A stretch of DNA of 64,000 nucleotides from Methanolinea sp. UBA277. GTDB taxonomy: Archaea; Halobacteriota; Methanomicrobia; Methanomicrobiales; Methanospirillaceae. Both the position numbers and the translations under genes were made by a program. The stretch spans positions 246,297 through 310,296 of the forward strand of contig DANP01000020.1 of assembly GCA_002499905.1 (NCBI GenBank), read 5' to 3'. The number at the start of each line of letters is the position of its first letter. The first letter of the stretch is position 1. The notes beneath the pieces were generated by a model. It was not told where the DNA came from. It did no database searches and was given only the letters and a program-made list of their open reading frames with translations. This document shows positions 33,576 through 42,425 of this stretch, one piece after another.

Positions 33576-33857
33576 ATGGATTTCCTCCTCATCTTCTCGA
33601 TCCTCATCCTTGTCTTCCTCCTCCTCAGCATGCTCCTCGTGGTAAAAAGGATGCAGGCGACGCCAGGGACACCGCTCGGCAGAGGCATGGGCCTGGCGCT
33701 CGGGCTTGCCATGGGACTCGCCCTCTGGCTCCCCATGGAGTACGTGACCGGAAACCAGAGCAGCGGCATTATCCTCGGCAGCATCATCGGGATTGGCATC
33801 GGAGTTACCCTCGAGTTGTGGTCCCGGAAGCAGGAGAGAACCATTTCCGGGACGTGA
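33576..33857 (+). CDS. Small membrane protein, hydrophobic, Gly-rich
   Basis: 93 residues from the ATG at 33576. The first membrane segment is at about 3-22 (LIFSILILVFLLLSMLLVV). A Gly-rich stretch GRGMGLALGLAMGLALWLP and a third segment (GIILGSIIGIGIGVTLEL) follow, with a charged C-terminal tail. It resembles small membrane proteins with glycine-zipper segments. No family recognised. Confidence 0.5.
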   Translation: MDFLLIFSILILVFLLLSMLLVVKRMQATPGTPLGRGMGLALGLAMGLALWLPMEYVTGNQSSGIILGSIIGIGIGVTLELWSRKQERTISGT

Positions 33858-34004
33858 CCATTCCCGATCCTGTTCAGAAGTGTTTCTCACCGGGAAGCCA
33901 GACTATCGGCACGGGGCGTGAAGATATTTCTCTTGAATCCGTTCCATTCCAGGTCGTTATGCCAAAATTATAAACCCCTTCACCGGTTATTCTGTGTGAT
34001 TCGA

Positions 34005-36425
34005 ATGACCCGTCCCAGGAGAACTTCTCTCCTTTTTATACTCCTCCTGTTTTTTTCCGGTATGGCAGGAATGTGCAGTGCTGGTATGGAAAGCCCGGTA
34101 TGGCCGGATATCCCGGCATCCGGGCAGTGGTGGTCGGTATCACAACCTGCCGGCCCGACCGAATCTGATTACCAACGGGCAGAACAGTTTCTGCCCCAGA
34201 ATGTCATCCCCTCGCTCTACAATGTGAACATTGAGCCCCGCTGGATTGCGGGGACGTCCTCCTTCTGGTACGTGAATGAAGGCCGGAACGGGAGGGAATT
34301 TATCCTGATCGATGCCAGCGCAATGGTCAGGCAGCCGGCATTCGACCACGCCGCCCTCGCGGCGGCTCTTGCCGCTGTGTCCGGTTCGCCTGTCGATCCC
34401 GCACACCTGCCATTTGATACCATCATCCTTCGCGATGGAACAGAGAATATCACATTTACCGCTCTGAACGGCAGCTGGACCTATACCTCCCAAACCAGGC
34501 AGATCGTCCAGCTGCCTGATTATTCAGTACCGGGCGATGGGGATCTCGTTTCGCCGGACGGACAGAAGGCGGTATTCCTGCGGGACAACAACCTGTTTCT
34601 CCGCGATCTGACAACAGGTGATGAATACCCGCTCACGTCCGATGGAACTGCCGATTTTTTCTATGCCCGGACTTCAGACACCACCATCGGTCCGATCACT
34701 GCAGAGCGCAGCGGAGATCCGATCATACCTTATGCAGCCTGGTCACCTGATTCCTCCCGGATTCTCACCTTCAGGGTGGACCAGCGCGAGGTCCTGCCCC
34801 TGTACCTGGTTCAGGATGCTCCGGAAGACGGGTCGTTACGGCCCAAAGCGTACATCTTCCGCTATTCGATGCCCGGGGAGACTCACGTGGCCATGTATGA
34901 ACCGGTCACTATCGATGTCGGTTCCCGGCAGATAACGCGGGTACGGTATGAGCCGTGGCCGGAGACCTCCATGATGGATTCCGGTGAATGGAACCTCCGC
35001 TGGTGGAACAGAAACGGCTCAGTGGTCTATGCCCTTTTTGTGGAACGCGGTGAAAAGACGCTCCGTTTCCTCGAGGAGGATCCGGTTTCCGGCGAGGTCC
35101 GGGAGATTATCACTGAAGAGGGGGAGAGTTACCGGGAATCAAATCTCGATTACGGCGGGATTCCCAATATCTACGTCTACGAGAAGAACGGTGATATCAT
35201 CTGGTTTTCTGAACGGGACGGCTATGGACATCTCTACCGGTATGACCGGAACGGGACCCTGCAAAACCAGATCACATCAGGCGACTGGGTCGTTCGTACC
35301 CTCCTGTATGTTGATGAGGAGAATGACTGGATCTACTTCACCGCAGGCGGAAGAGAACCGGGCCGTGATCCCTATTACCGCCATCTGTACCGGATCAGGC
35401 CGGATGGAACAGGACTGGCACTCCTTACACCTGAAGATGCAGACCATGCCATCTCTCTGTCACCGGATGGCACCTGCTTTATCGATTCCTACTCGCGGGT
35501 GGACACCATACCCCGGACCGTTCTCCGGGACGCCGGTGGCAACCTGCTGCTGGAGCTCGAGGAAGGAGATATCTCGTACCTGACCTCGCGGGGGTGGAGG
35601 CCCCCCGAACGCATCACGGTAAAAGCGAGGGATGGAACCACTGATCTGTATGGTCTTCTTATCTACCCGACCACCTTCAATCCCCGGACCAGCTACCCGG
35701 TGGTGGATGCGGTCTATCCCGGCCCCCAGATTATCGTGACCACAAAGGCATTCCCCTCCGATTACGGTTATAATTCCAAGATCTTCTGGAAGGCCCAGGC
35801 ACTCTCCGAACTTGGCTTTATCGTTGTGAACCTGGATGGCCTTGGAACCCCGTTCCGGTCCAAAGCATTCCATGATGTGGCATACGGGAACATGGGAGAC
35901 GCGGGCGGCCTCATCGACCATGTCGGCGGCATCACCCAGCTTTCCCGGGAACGCCCCTTCGTGGATCTCGATCACGTTGGAATATACGGGCATTCCGGAG
36001 GCGGGTTCATGACCGCCCAGGCCCTGCTCACCTACCCGGATTTCTATATGGCGGGGGTTGCATCGGCCGGAAATCATGATAACCGCCTGTACGGCTCCTA
36101 CTGGGGGGAGAAGTATGAGGGAATGCCGGTAGGGGACTCCTATCTGGAGCAGGTAACCGCCCGCAAGGCAGGGAACCTGACCGGCAACCTGCTCCTCGTA
36201 ACCGGTGACCTGGACGACAATGTCAACCCTTCCATGACCATCCAGCTTGCCAATGCCCTGATCACAGCGAACAAGACCTTCGACATGCTGGTCCTTCCCA
36301 ACCGGAATCACCAGTTCAACTATGACCCCTACTTCATCAGGCGGCAATTCGATTATCTTGTCCTTCATCTGAAGGGGTTAACCCCGCCTGAGTATGTATT
36401 CGCCGTTCCCTGGCTGGCGGACTAA
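34005..36425 (+). CDS. Secreted S9-family prolyl oligopeptidase (DPP IV-like)
   Basis: 806 residues from the ATG at 34005; a TATA-like AAAATTATAAA about 35 bp upstream fits an almost leaderless message. Residues 1-25 are a signal peptide (LLFILLLFFSGMAG). A beta-propeller N-terminal region (about 60-540, DPP IV type) is followed by an alpha/beta-hydrolase domain. The nucleophile is in YGHSGGGFMTAQ (Ser664), the Asp in TGDLDDNVNPS, and the His in NRNHQF. It cleaves dipeptides, probably outside the cell. Extracellular peptide use is unusual for a strict hydrogenotroph, so envelope-protein turnover is another possibility. Confidence 0.9.
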   Translation: MTRPRRTSLLFILLLFFSGMAGMCSAGMESPVWPDIPASGQWWSVSQPAGPTESDYQRAEQFLPQNVIPSLYNVNIEPRWIAGTSSFWYVNEGRNGREFILIDASAMVRQPAFDHAALAAALAAVSGSPVDPAHLPFDTIILRDGTENITFTALNGSWTYTSQTRQIVQLPDYSVPGDGDLVSPDGQKAVFLRDNNLFLRDLTTGDEYPLTSDGTADFFYARTSDTTIGPITAERSGDPIIPYAAWSPDSSRILTFRVDQREVLPLYLVQDAPEDGSLRPKAYIFRYSMPGETHVAMYEPVTIDVGSRQITRVRYEPWPETSMMDSGEWNLRWWNRNGSVVYALFVERGEKTLRFLEEDPVSGEVREIITEEGESYRESNLDYGGIPNIYVYEKNGDIIWFSERDGYGHLYRYDRNGTLQNQITSGDWVVRTLLYVDEENDWIYFTAGGREPGRDPYYRHLYRIRPDGTGLALLTPEDADHAISLSPDGTCFIDSYSRVDTIPRTVLRDAGGNLLLELEEGDISYLTSRGWRPPERITVKARDGTTDLYGLLIYPTTFNPRTSYPVVDAVYPGPQIIVTTKAFPSDYGYNSKIFWKAQALSELGFIVVNLDGLGTPFRSKAFHDVAYGNMGDAGGLIDHVGGITQLSRERPFVDLDHVGIYGHSGGGFMTAQALLTYPDFYMAGVASAGNHDNRLYGSYWGEKYEGMPVGDSYLEQVTARKAGNLTGNLLLVTGDLDDNVNPSMTIQLANALITANKTFDMLVLPNRNHQFNYDPYFIRRQFDYLVLHLKGLTPPEYVFAVPWLAD

Positions 36426-36582
36426 AAGAATTCACCATTTTCCCCTGCAGACTGAGAGGTTCGGTGAGGGAGAAAAGGATAGCACCCAGCATGGCAAACC
36501 CGGTTCATGAGTGATTCTGCCGCACCAGTATGACGGCAATGGATAAATGCTGGAGTGCTTAAGTAGGTACAGGAAGTAGCGG

Positions 36583-37488
36583 ATGGTTGACCTCTCCCCG
36601 ATCGTCCCGGTCCAGCAGCAGGCTGCCGAGTACCTCTCCAGCCTCCCGGACGAGATCCTGAGAGGCAATGTCTTTGCCATCGTCATTTTCCTCATCATCC
36701 TCTATGCCGCGATCTTCATCATCCAGAAGTTCACGACCCTCCTTGTGCTGGTACTGAAGAAGGTTTTCCTCCTGATCATCGTGGCCCTGGCCTTCTACGA
36801 GTTTATCCGGGTATTTGCCCTGAAGCTCGCCATTGAAGGGCTTACCAACGATACCATCATCTTCGGGGCTGCTGGTGCGGTTATCGGCGTCCTCGCCCTG
36901 TTCATCGCACTGTACGTGGCCCTGCACTCGATCAGGAGGCTCGACACGTCCCGGAGAGAAGCCGCGGCTGAAGCGAAAGCCGCCCCTCCCGGCGCGGTGG
37001 TGGCGCCGGAGCCTTCCCCCCCGGCGGAAGCACCGGCCGGGCCCCGGGAAACAGAGGTGGCAGCTCCCGAAGAACCGGCGCCGGTGCCGGCTCTGTCAAC
37101 CACGGTGAGGGAGGAACTATCGCTCGCGACCCTGAAGAGCGACAAACGGATCGGTGCGGTTATCGCCTATATCGTGATTGCCGAGTTCGGGGTCTTCTCC
37201 TCGAAGACCATCGCCGCCCCGACCATCGAGGCCGGGCTGATGTTCTTCGTTGCATTCCTGCTGGCAAGCGTCATCTTCATCAGGCTGACCTACCACGACT
37301 ACTGGAGAGGGCTCCGGCACCTGGTCGCCGCACTGGTCATCGGAGGTGTCCTCTCCATCGTCCTCGGGTATTTCTGGGGAGGGGTCCCGCTCGACCAGCT
37401 GCTGTCGCTCTCGTACTTCACCACCGATGCCCTGGTGGCCCTGATCACCGGTCTTGCCCTCAGCCTGTTCATGGGGAGCATGAACTGA
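36583..37488 (+). CDS. Multi-spanning membrane protein with Ala/Pro linker
   Basis: 301 residues. Two to three N-terminal membrane segments lie at about 25-115 (FAIVIFLIILYAAIFIIQ and following). A low-complexity Ala/Pro/Glu linker spans about 125-175, and four more segments span about 185-300, including a YHDYWRG loop. No named family. The linker is probably exposed on one face of the membrane. It is convergent with the Atp10-like gene, 19 bases between stops. Confidence 0.55.
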   Translation: MVDLSPIVPVQQQAAEYLSSLPDEILRGNVFAIVIFLIILYAAIFIIQKFTTLLVLVLKKVFLLIIVALAFYEFIRVFALKLAIEGLTNDTIIFGAAGAVIGVLALFIALYVALHSIRRLDTSRREAAAEAKAAPPGAVVAPEPSPPAEAPAGPRETEVAAPEEPAPVPALSTTVREELSLATLKSDKRIGAVIAYIVIAEFGVFSSKTIAAPTIEAGLMFFVAFLLASVIFIRLTYHDYWRGLRHLVAALVIGGVLSIVLGYFWGGVPLDQLLSLSYFTTDALVALITGLALSLFMGSMN

Positions 37489-37507
37489 AATTGCGTCGCC
37501 CCTGCAC

Positions 37508-37972
37508 CTACTCACCGATGAGCGATCGGACCAGGTCTTGGAGCCCCTGCAGACTGTCGTTTTCAGCATATCCGCTCCCCTTCCAGCGGATCCTGCCGTG
37601 CCGGTCAAGCAGGAATAGGTGGGCCGGCGCCGGGTCATCCATGCCCAGAGCCAGTTTGTAGGGCGTGAGGTTGCCATAGTAGGTGACCACAAAGGGGTGG
37701 CGATCCGCGGAGATGCCCGACCGCATCCCCCGGTCGATCCACCCCGCTATCAGCCGGTAGATCGGGCTGATCATCGGGATCTCATAGACTCTCACCCGTG
37801 AGTCGCTCCCGAACGCTGTGAGGAACGGGCCGGTCCATGAATCGATCATCGCCTGCGATCCCCGCCGGAATGCAATGGCGATCAGGGTGACGAACCCAAG
37901 TGATTCCTGAGGAAAGGTCACCACCCGTCCGTTCAGAGCCTTTGAGGAGATCATGGGGAAGAGGGGGTACAT
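37508..37972 (-). CDS. Atp10-like thioredoxin-fold protein
   Basis: 154 residues. The opening ISSKALNGRVVTFPQE and the FVTLIAIAFRRGSQAMID segment resemble ATP10/thioredoxin-fold proteins lacking the CxxC pair. HLFLLDRHGRIRWKGSGYA, near residue 120, is the usual 'vyLiDr.GrIrw' strand of that fold. The mitochondrial relative assists ATP synthase assembly; in an archaeon the partner is unknown. No signal peptide. AGGAG stands upstream of the ATG at 37972. Confidence 0.6.
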   Translation of the reverse strand: MYPLFPMISSKALNGRVVTFPQESLGFVTLIAIAFRRGSQAMIDSWTGPFLTAFGSDSRVRVYEIPMISPIYRLIAGWIDRGMRSGISADRHPFVVTYYGNLTPYKLALGMDDPAPAHLFLLDRHGRIRWKGSGYAENDSLQGLQDLVRSLIGE

Positions 37973-38025
37973 CGTGAGGTGATCTCCTGCTGAGGAGAAA
38001 AAAGTGACCGGGTTAGTTCCGGGGA

Positions 38026-40866
38026 TCAGGAGATGCCGGCCAGCGGACCGTGCATGGCCTCATAGGCCCGGACAGCCCGGGGGGCGCCGATGAGGAGGCG
38101 CCGGATGGTATGGTGGACCACTGCACACTGTTCAGGATCGAGGTGATCCCCGACCGTGACGAGCAGTCCGATGAGCGGTACGTGGTACTCTTCTTCCATC
38201 AGGTCGACTGCACCAAATGCCCGGAGCATCGTGACGACCGAGTTCTGGTTGACCGGAGTGAGCGCGAGGAGGATCTCCCCGAACAGCTCCCGTCCCTCAC
38301 CGGTCTGGAGTGATACTTTCCGGTTGGCGGCAAATGATCCGTAGAGCGCCCGGTGATCATTCACCTGGTTCATCCTGAACGCCGGGGACCCCCCTGCCCG
38401 GCGAATCAGCGCCACCGCGTCAGGGGCCGAGCATCCCCCGACCGCCGCCAGGTATGCTTCCCAGGAGACCGGGTGGCCGGCCGCCTCCTTCCCGGCCGAT
38501 TCCATGACCGCCAGTCGATCCGGTGCCGTGCTGTGCAGGTAGAGGGAGAAGGCCCTCAGGCGGTCGGTGGCAACACTTCCTGTCTCGAGCTGCGAACGTA
38601 TCGCGGTATGGATTTCCGCGGTATTGAGCGTGGAGAGAAGCGCGAGGCAGATATTCTTCAGCTGCCGCTCCTTGATTGCCGGAACCTGGACTTCCATCGG
38701 TGCGGTCAGCGGGACCGCCTGGTTGTGGCGGTCATACATATTCCTGAGATCAGGACCGTACCGGGAAGCGATGGCAGACTCGATTCTTCTCCGTGCCTCA
38801 TACAGTGCCTGGTAGCGGTGGGCATACTCCGGAGTGTCAACTGTGTCAAACAGCGTCAGGAGCAGTCCCCCCAGATCACGGGACCGGTCTTCGTCACGGA
38901 GGACGCGGAAGTACAGATCGAGGTATTCATCCGATGGCTCCTGCCCGGGATGATCGATGAGGCGGATGATCTCCTGCTCGGCGAGCCGGTAGAGGGCGAT
39001 GAACCGGTTCACCGCGTCCCGGTCATGCACTGCCTGGAGCCTGAGCGCCACCGGATCGACCCCGGCTCTCACTTTTCCGTAGAACGAGTATTCCCGGTTC
39101 AGGGAGAGGAATGCCGGTTGTTCTACCTCTTCAAACCTGATCTCCGCCTCCGGCCCGTCCAGACGGACCAGGGTCTCTGCAAGATCGTTTCCCTCCTCAT
39201 CGACCAAAGCCGCACGGAATGGAATAGGCCACGGCACACAGTTCTCCGGAACGGCCTGGCTGACCGTCATCATGTACCTGCGGTGTTCCCGGTCATACTC
39301 CCCTGCTACGGTGACGATGGGAAAACCGGTCTGTTTGAGCCATACCCTGGCCATCCCTGAGAATTCCTGCCCTGATACTTCCTCCATGGCAGCGATCCAC
39401 TGCTGCCAGGTGGCGTTCCCGTGCCGGTACCGGGTATGGTAGCGATCCAGTCCCCGGACGAACTGCTCTTTTCCCATCAGGGTCTCGATCATCCGGACAA
39501 ACTCCGCTGCCTTCACGTAGGTGATACCTGTGATCAGGTCATTCGGGTCGTTGAACCCGTCGGGTTCGATGGGCAGGGATGCCGACCCCGCATCCAGGGC
39601 AAAGGTGCCGGTGGATGGGGCAAAGAGGCCAAGTACCGTCTGGAGGCGGGAGTAGTCCTGCCCGAAGAACCGGGCATGGCATGTGTTCTCCATGAACGCC
39701 GTTACCGCCTCGTTGAGCCAGAGTTCGAAGGGGGTTTTCCCGGTCACTTCAGACCCGTTCAGGTTATGGTAGAACTCATGCACCTTGACCCGGATCAGGT
39801 ACTCGAACGCCGGGTCGGTCATCTGGGGGTAGGGCATGATCCGGTTCATGGTAATGGTGGTATTCCCGACGTTCTCCATGCCCCCGAAATCAGAGTTCTG
39901 CATGCCAATCTCCCGATATACGGTGCCGGTATAGCGGTACCCGGGAGTGATTTCTGCTGCCAGTTCCCGGAGCATCGTGCGGATTTCCTCACGTTTTTCA
40001 GGGTTGCCGTTCTCCGCCTTCAGCCGGTCCCGCTCCCTGATCAGGGCCAGAATCTCTTCTTTCTTCCGGGTGTGGCGGTAGCTCCCGGGACCGGTGAACA
40101 GGTACACCCAGAGGATCGCATCTGCGAGCACCTGCAGGGCATAGTCCGCGACGTCCGGGTCCGATCCCGGCGGGACCAGCAGCTCGAGCCCGAACCGGTG
40201 ACCGTCCGGGTACTCGAGCTCCCGGGTGAAGGTGTCATAGGTACCGACACAGAGAAAGAAGAGGTAGGTGGCCATCGGGGTCACGGTATTGTCGTAGGTG
40301 ATGCTCACCCTTCCTTCGCCGGCCGGGTGGCGGGGAATGGAGACATTCCCGTTCGAGAGCAGGCTGGTGTACCGTTCATCAGCGATGATGGTGGTGGTAT
40401 AGGTGCACTTTGCCGTCATATCGTCGATACAGGGGACGATCCGCTGGAATCCCCACTGCTGGCACTGGGAGATCTGGGTCGGCGGGGCCCCTTCGGAGGT
40501 GCGGTCATAGTAGAGCCCCTCGAGGATGTGATCGCTCGGCCGGCAGATGGTCTCGGTCCTGATGGTGAACCGGGTCTGCGGGGGAAGTTCCCGGTCGAAG
40601 GTGAGGGTGAGGAGGTTACGGTCCCGCTGGTAATCGGTGGTGACCGCTGCACTATCACAGGAGACCGAGAGGATCTCCAGATCGGTTGCGTTCAGCACCA
40701 GGTCCCGGATGGGCGTATCGGAGACCTCTGCATTGAGCAGCGCCGTTGTCCGGGTGTACTGTTCATGGACGTCAAAGACCAGGTTCATGTGGATGACCTT
40801 CACCGTCAGTGCACCAAAATCTCCGGGATAGTACCTGAAAAGGCGTGATTGTTTCTGCGAATCCAT
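38026..40866 (-). CDS. M1-family zinc aminopeptidase (tricorn-factor-like)
   Basis: 946 residues. The exopeptidase motif GGMENVGN precedes the zinc motif HEFYH (His363, His367) and the third ligand Glu386 in ELWLNEAV, spacing exactly as in M1 enzymes. The N-terminal beta domain (about 1-190) and a long helical C-terminal domain (about 560-946) complete the usual layout. It removes N-terminal residues from peptides in the cytoplasm, downstream of the proteasome or Lon. It is convergent with the small Atp10-like gene region and divergent from the permease at 41029. Confidence 0.92.
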   Translation of the reverse strand: MDSQKQSRLFRYYPGDFGALTVKVIHMNLVFDVHEQYTRTTALLNAEVSDTPIRDLVLNATDLEILSVSCDSAAVTTDYQRDRNLLTLTFDRELPPQTRFTIRTETICRPSDHILEGLYYDRTSEGAPPTQISQCQQWGFQRIVPCIDDMTAKCTYTTTIIADERYTSLLSNGNVSIPRHPAGEGRVSITYDNTVTPMATYLFFLCVGTYDTFTRELEYPDGHRFGLELLVPPGSDPDVADYALQVLADAILWVYLFTGPGSYRHTRKKEEILALIRERDRLKAENGNPEKREEIRTMLRELAAEITPGYRYTGTVYREIGMQNSDFGGMENVGNTTITMNRIMPYPQMTDPAFEYLIRVKVHEFYHNLNGSEVTGKTPFELWLNEAVTAFMENTCHARFFGQDYSRLQTVLGLFAPSTGTFALDAGSASLPIEPDGFNDPNDLITGITYVKAAEFVRMIETLMGKEQFVRGLDRYHTRYRHGNATWQQWIAAMEEVSGQEFSGMARVWLKQTGFPIVTVAGEYDREHRRYMMTVSQAVPENCVPWPIPFRAALVDEEGNDLAETLVRLDGPEAEIRFEEVEQPAFLSLNREYSFYGKVRAGVDPVALRLQAVHDRDAVNRFIALYRLAEQEIIRLIDHPGQEPSDEYLDLYFRVLRDEDRSRDLGGLLLTLFDTVDTPEYAHRYQALYEARRRIESAIASRYGPDLRNMYDRHNQAVPLTAPMEVQVPAIKERQLKNICLALLSTLNTAEIHTAIRSQLETGSVATDRLRAFSLYLHSTAPDRLAVMESAGKEAAGHPVSWEAYLAAVGGCSAPDAVALIRRAGGSPAFRMNQVNDHRALYGSFAANRKVSLQTGEGRELFGEILLALTPVNQNSVVTMLRAFGAVDLMEEEYHVPLIGLLVTVGDHLDPEQCAVVHHTIRRLLIGAPRAVRAYEAMHGPLAGIS

Positions 40867-41028
40867 GATCCATCACCAGACTGTCCTTTTTCGTGGTTCC
40901 CATCCGGGAACTGCATCCAGCAGATCTCATACAGGAGTGGACACGGGCACAGATAAGCGATGCTGTCCGGGCTCCATGAATATATAAGAAAGCGGCAAGA
41001 ATATCCCGGTATTGGGAAGGGTGCATCC

Positions 41029-42333
41029 ATGCCCGAACTGAAGAGGACACTTGGCGTCTGGTCCGCTGCGGCGGTGAGCATCGGGGCCATTATCGGAGCA
41101 GGCATTTTCGTGCTGGTGGGGGTCGCCTCCGGGCTGGCCGGCCCCTCGGTGATCCTCTCCTTTGCGCTCGCAGGCTTTGTCGCCCTCTTCACCGCCCTCT
41201 CGGCAGCCGAGCTCTCCTCCTTCATTACCGAGGCGGGCGGTTCGTTCATCTATGCCAGCAGAGCCTTCGGGTCCTTCTGGGGCTTCGTGGTCGGCTGGAT
41301 GCAGTCGGCCGATTACATCATCGGGGCCAGCGCCGTCTCCATCGGGTTTGCCGGATACCTGCTCTACTTCTTAGGTATCCCTCCCGGCCAGGTGGCCCTG
41401 ATCATCGCCAGCTGCCTCCTCCCCCTGGCCCTCATGCTCCTCAATCTGAAAGGCATCCGCGAAGCGGCAGGAGCAAACAATCTCCTCGTGGTGCTCAAAA
41501 TCATCGCCCTCATCCTCTTTGTGGCGGTAGGTGGTTCCTACCTCGTTGCGCACGGTTCATCCGGGAATTACCAGCCTTTCTTCCCCAACGGACTCTCCGG
41601 CACCCTGCATGGAGCGGCGGTGATATTCTTTGCCTTCGTCGGGTTCAATACGGTCACGGTCATCGCAGAAGAGGTACGGGACCCGAAACGATCGGTGCCG
41701 CGTGCACTCCTGATCGCGTTTCTGGTCTCTTCAGCGCTCTACATCAGCGTCTCGGTAATCGCCATCGGGCTCACGGACTGGAACATCCTCGCTTCTTCCA
41801 CCGCGCCGCTCGAGACCGCCCTGAAAACGGCAACCCAGAACCCGTTCATCCTCAAGTACGTCTCGATTGCCGCGGTATTTGCGACCGCATCGGTGGTGCT
41901 CTCATCGATATTCGGCGCTTCACGGGCGCTGTTTGCCATGTCCCGGCAGAAGATCCTTCCGGAACGTCTCTCCCGGGTATCGGAACAGGGGGTGCCTGTC
42001 CTGGCCGTCGTATTCGTGGGTCTGACGGCAGCGGCGATCGTCTTCCTGTCCCGCGGCAATCTCGATGCGCTGGCACAGATCTTCAATTTCGGTACCCTGA
42101 CCACCTACTTCTTCATCAACTTAAGCCTGATCAAGCTCCGGTGGGACCAGCCGGGAGAACGGCGGGGGTTCCGCGTTCCGCTCTACCCCCTGACCCCGCT
42201 GCTCGGTATCCTTTCCTGCGGCCTCCTCCTGGTTTTTCTCAGCCGCTATGCCATGCTCTTTGGCCTGGTCTGGCTTGCCATCGGGGTTTTTGTCTTTGAG
42301 GTCCGGCTGAAGGCCCGGTCAGAACCGGCATAA
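41029..42333 (+). CDS. APC-family amino acid permease
   Basis: 434 residues with twelve hydrophobic segments. The ATG at 41029 has GGGAAGGGTG upstream; a TATA (AATATATAAG, about 40979-40988) fits. The first segment IGAIIGAGIFVLVGVASGLAG carries the GxG(I/V)F substrate loop of APC transporters. VGFNTVTVIAEEVRDPKRSVPRA is the conserved sixth-segment motif. It imports or exchanges an amino acid or amine; specificity cannot be read from the sequence. Confidence 0.9.
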   Translation: MPELKRTLGVWSAAAVSIGAIIGAGIFVLVGVASGLAGPSVILSFALAGFVALFTALSAAELSSFITEAGGSFIYASRAFGSFWGFVVGWMQSADYIIGASAVSIGFAGYLLYFLGIPPGQVALIIASCLLPLALMLLNLKGIREAAGANNLLVVLKIIALILFVAVGGSYLVAHGSSGNYQPFFPNGLSGTLHGAAVIFFAFVGFNTVTVIAEEVRDPKRSVPRALLIAFLVSSALYISVSVIAIGLTDWNILASSTAPLETALKTATQNPFILKYVSIAAVFATASVVLSSIFGASRALFAMSRQKILPERLSRVSEQGVPVLAVVFVGLTAAAIVFLSRGNLDALAQIFNFGTLTTYFFINLSLIKLRWDQPGERRGFRVPLYPLTPLLGILSCGLLLVFLSRYAMLFGLVWLAIGVFVFEVRLKARSEPA

Positions 42334-42425
42334 CCCCCTTTTTCACGGTGGCGATGACCCCTCCTCCCAACCCATAAGAATGATATGGTGTCGTGACAAT
42401 GGCTCACGTGCGGAGTTGAAGGAAC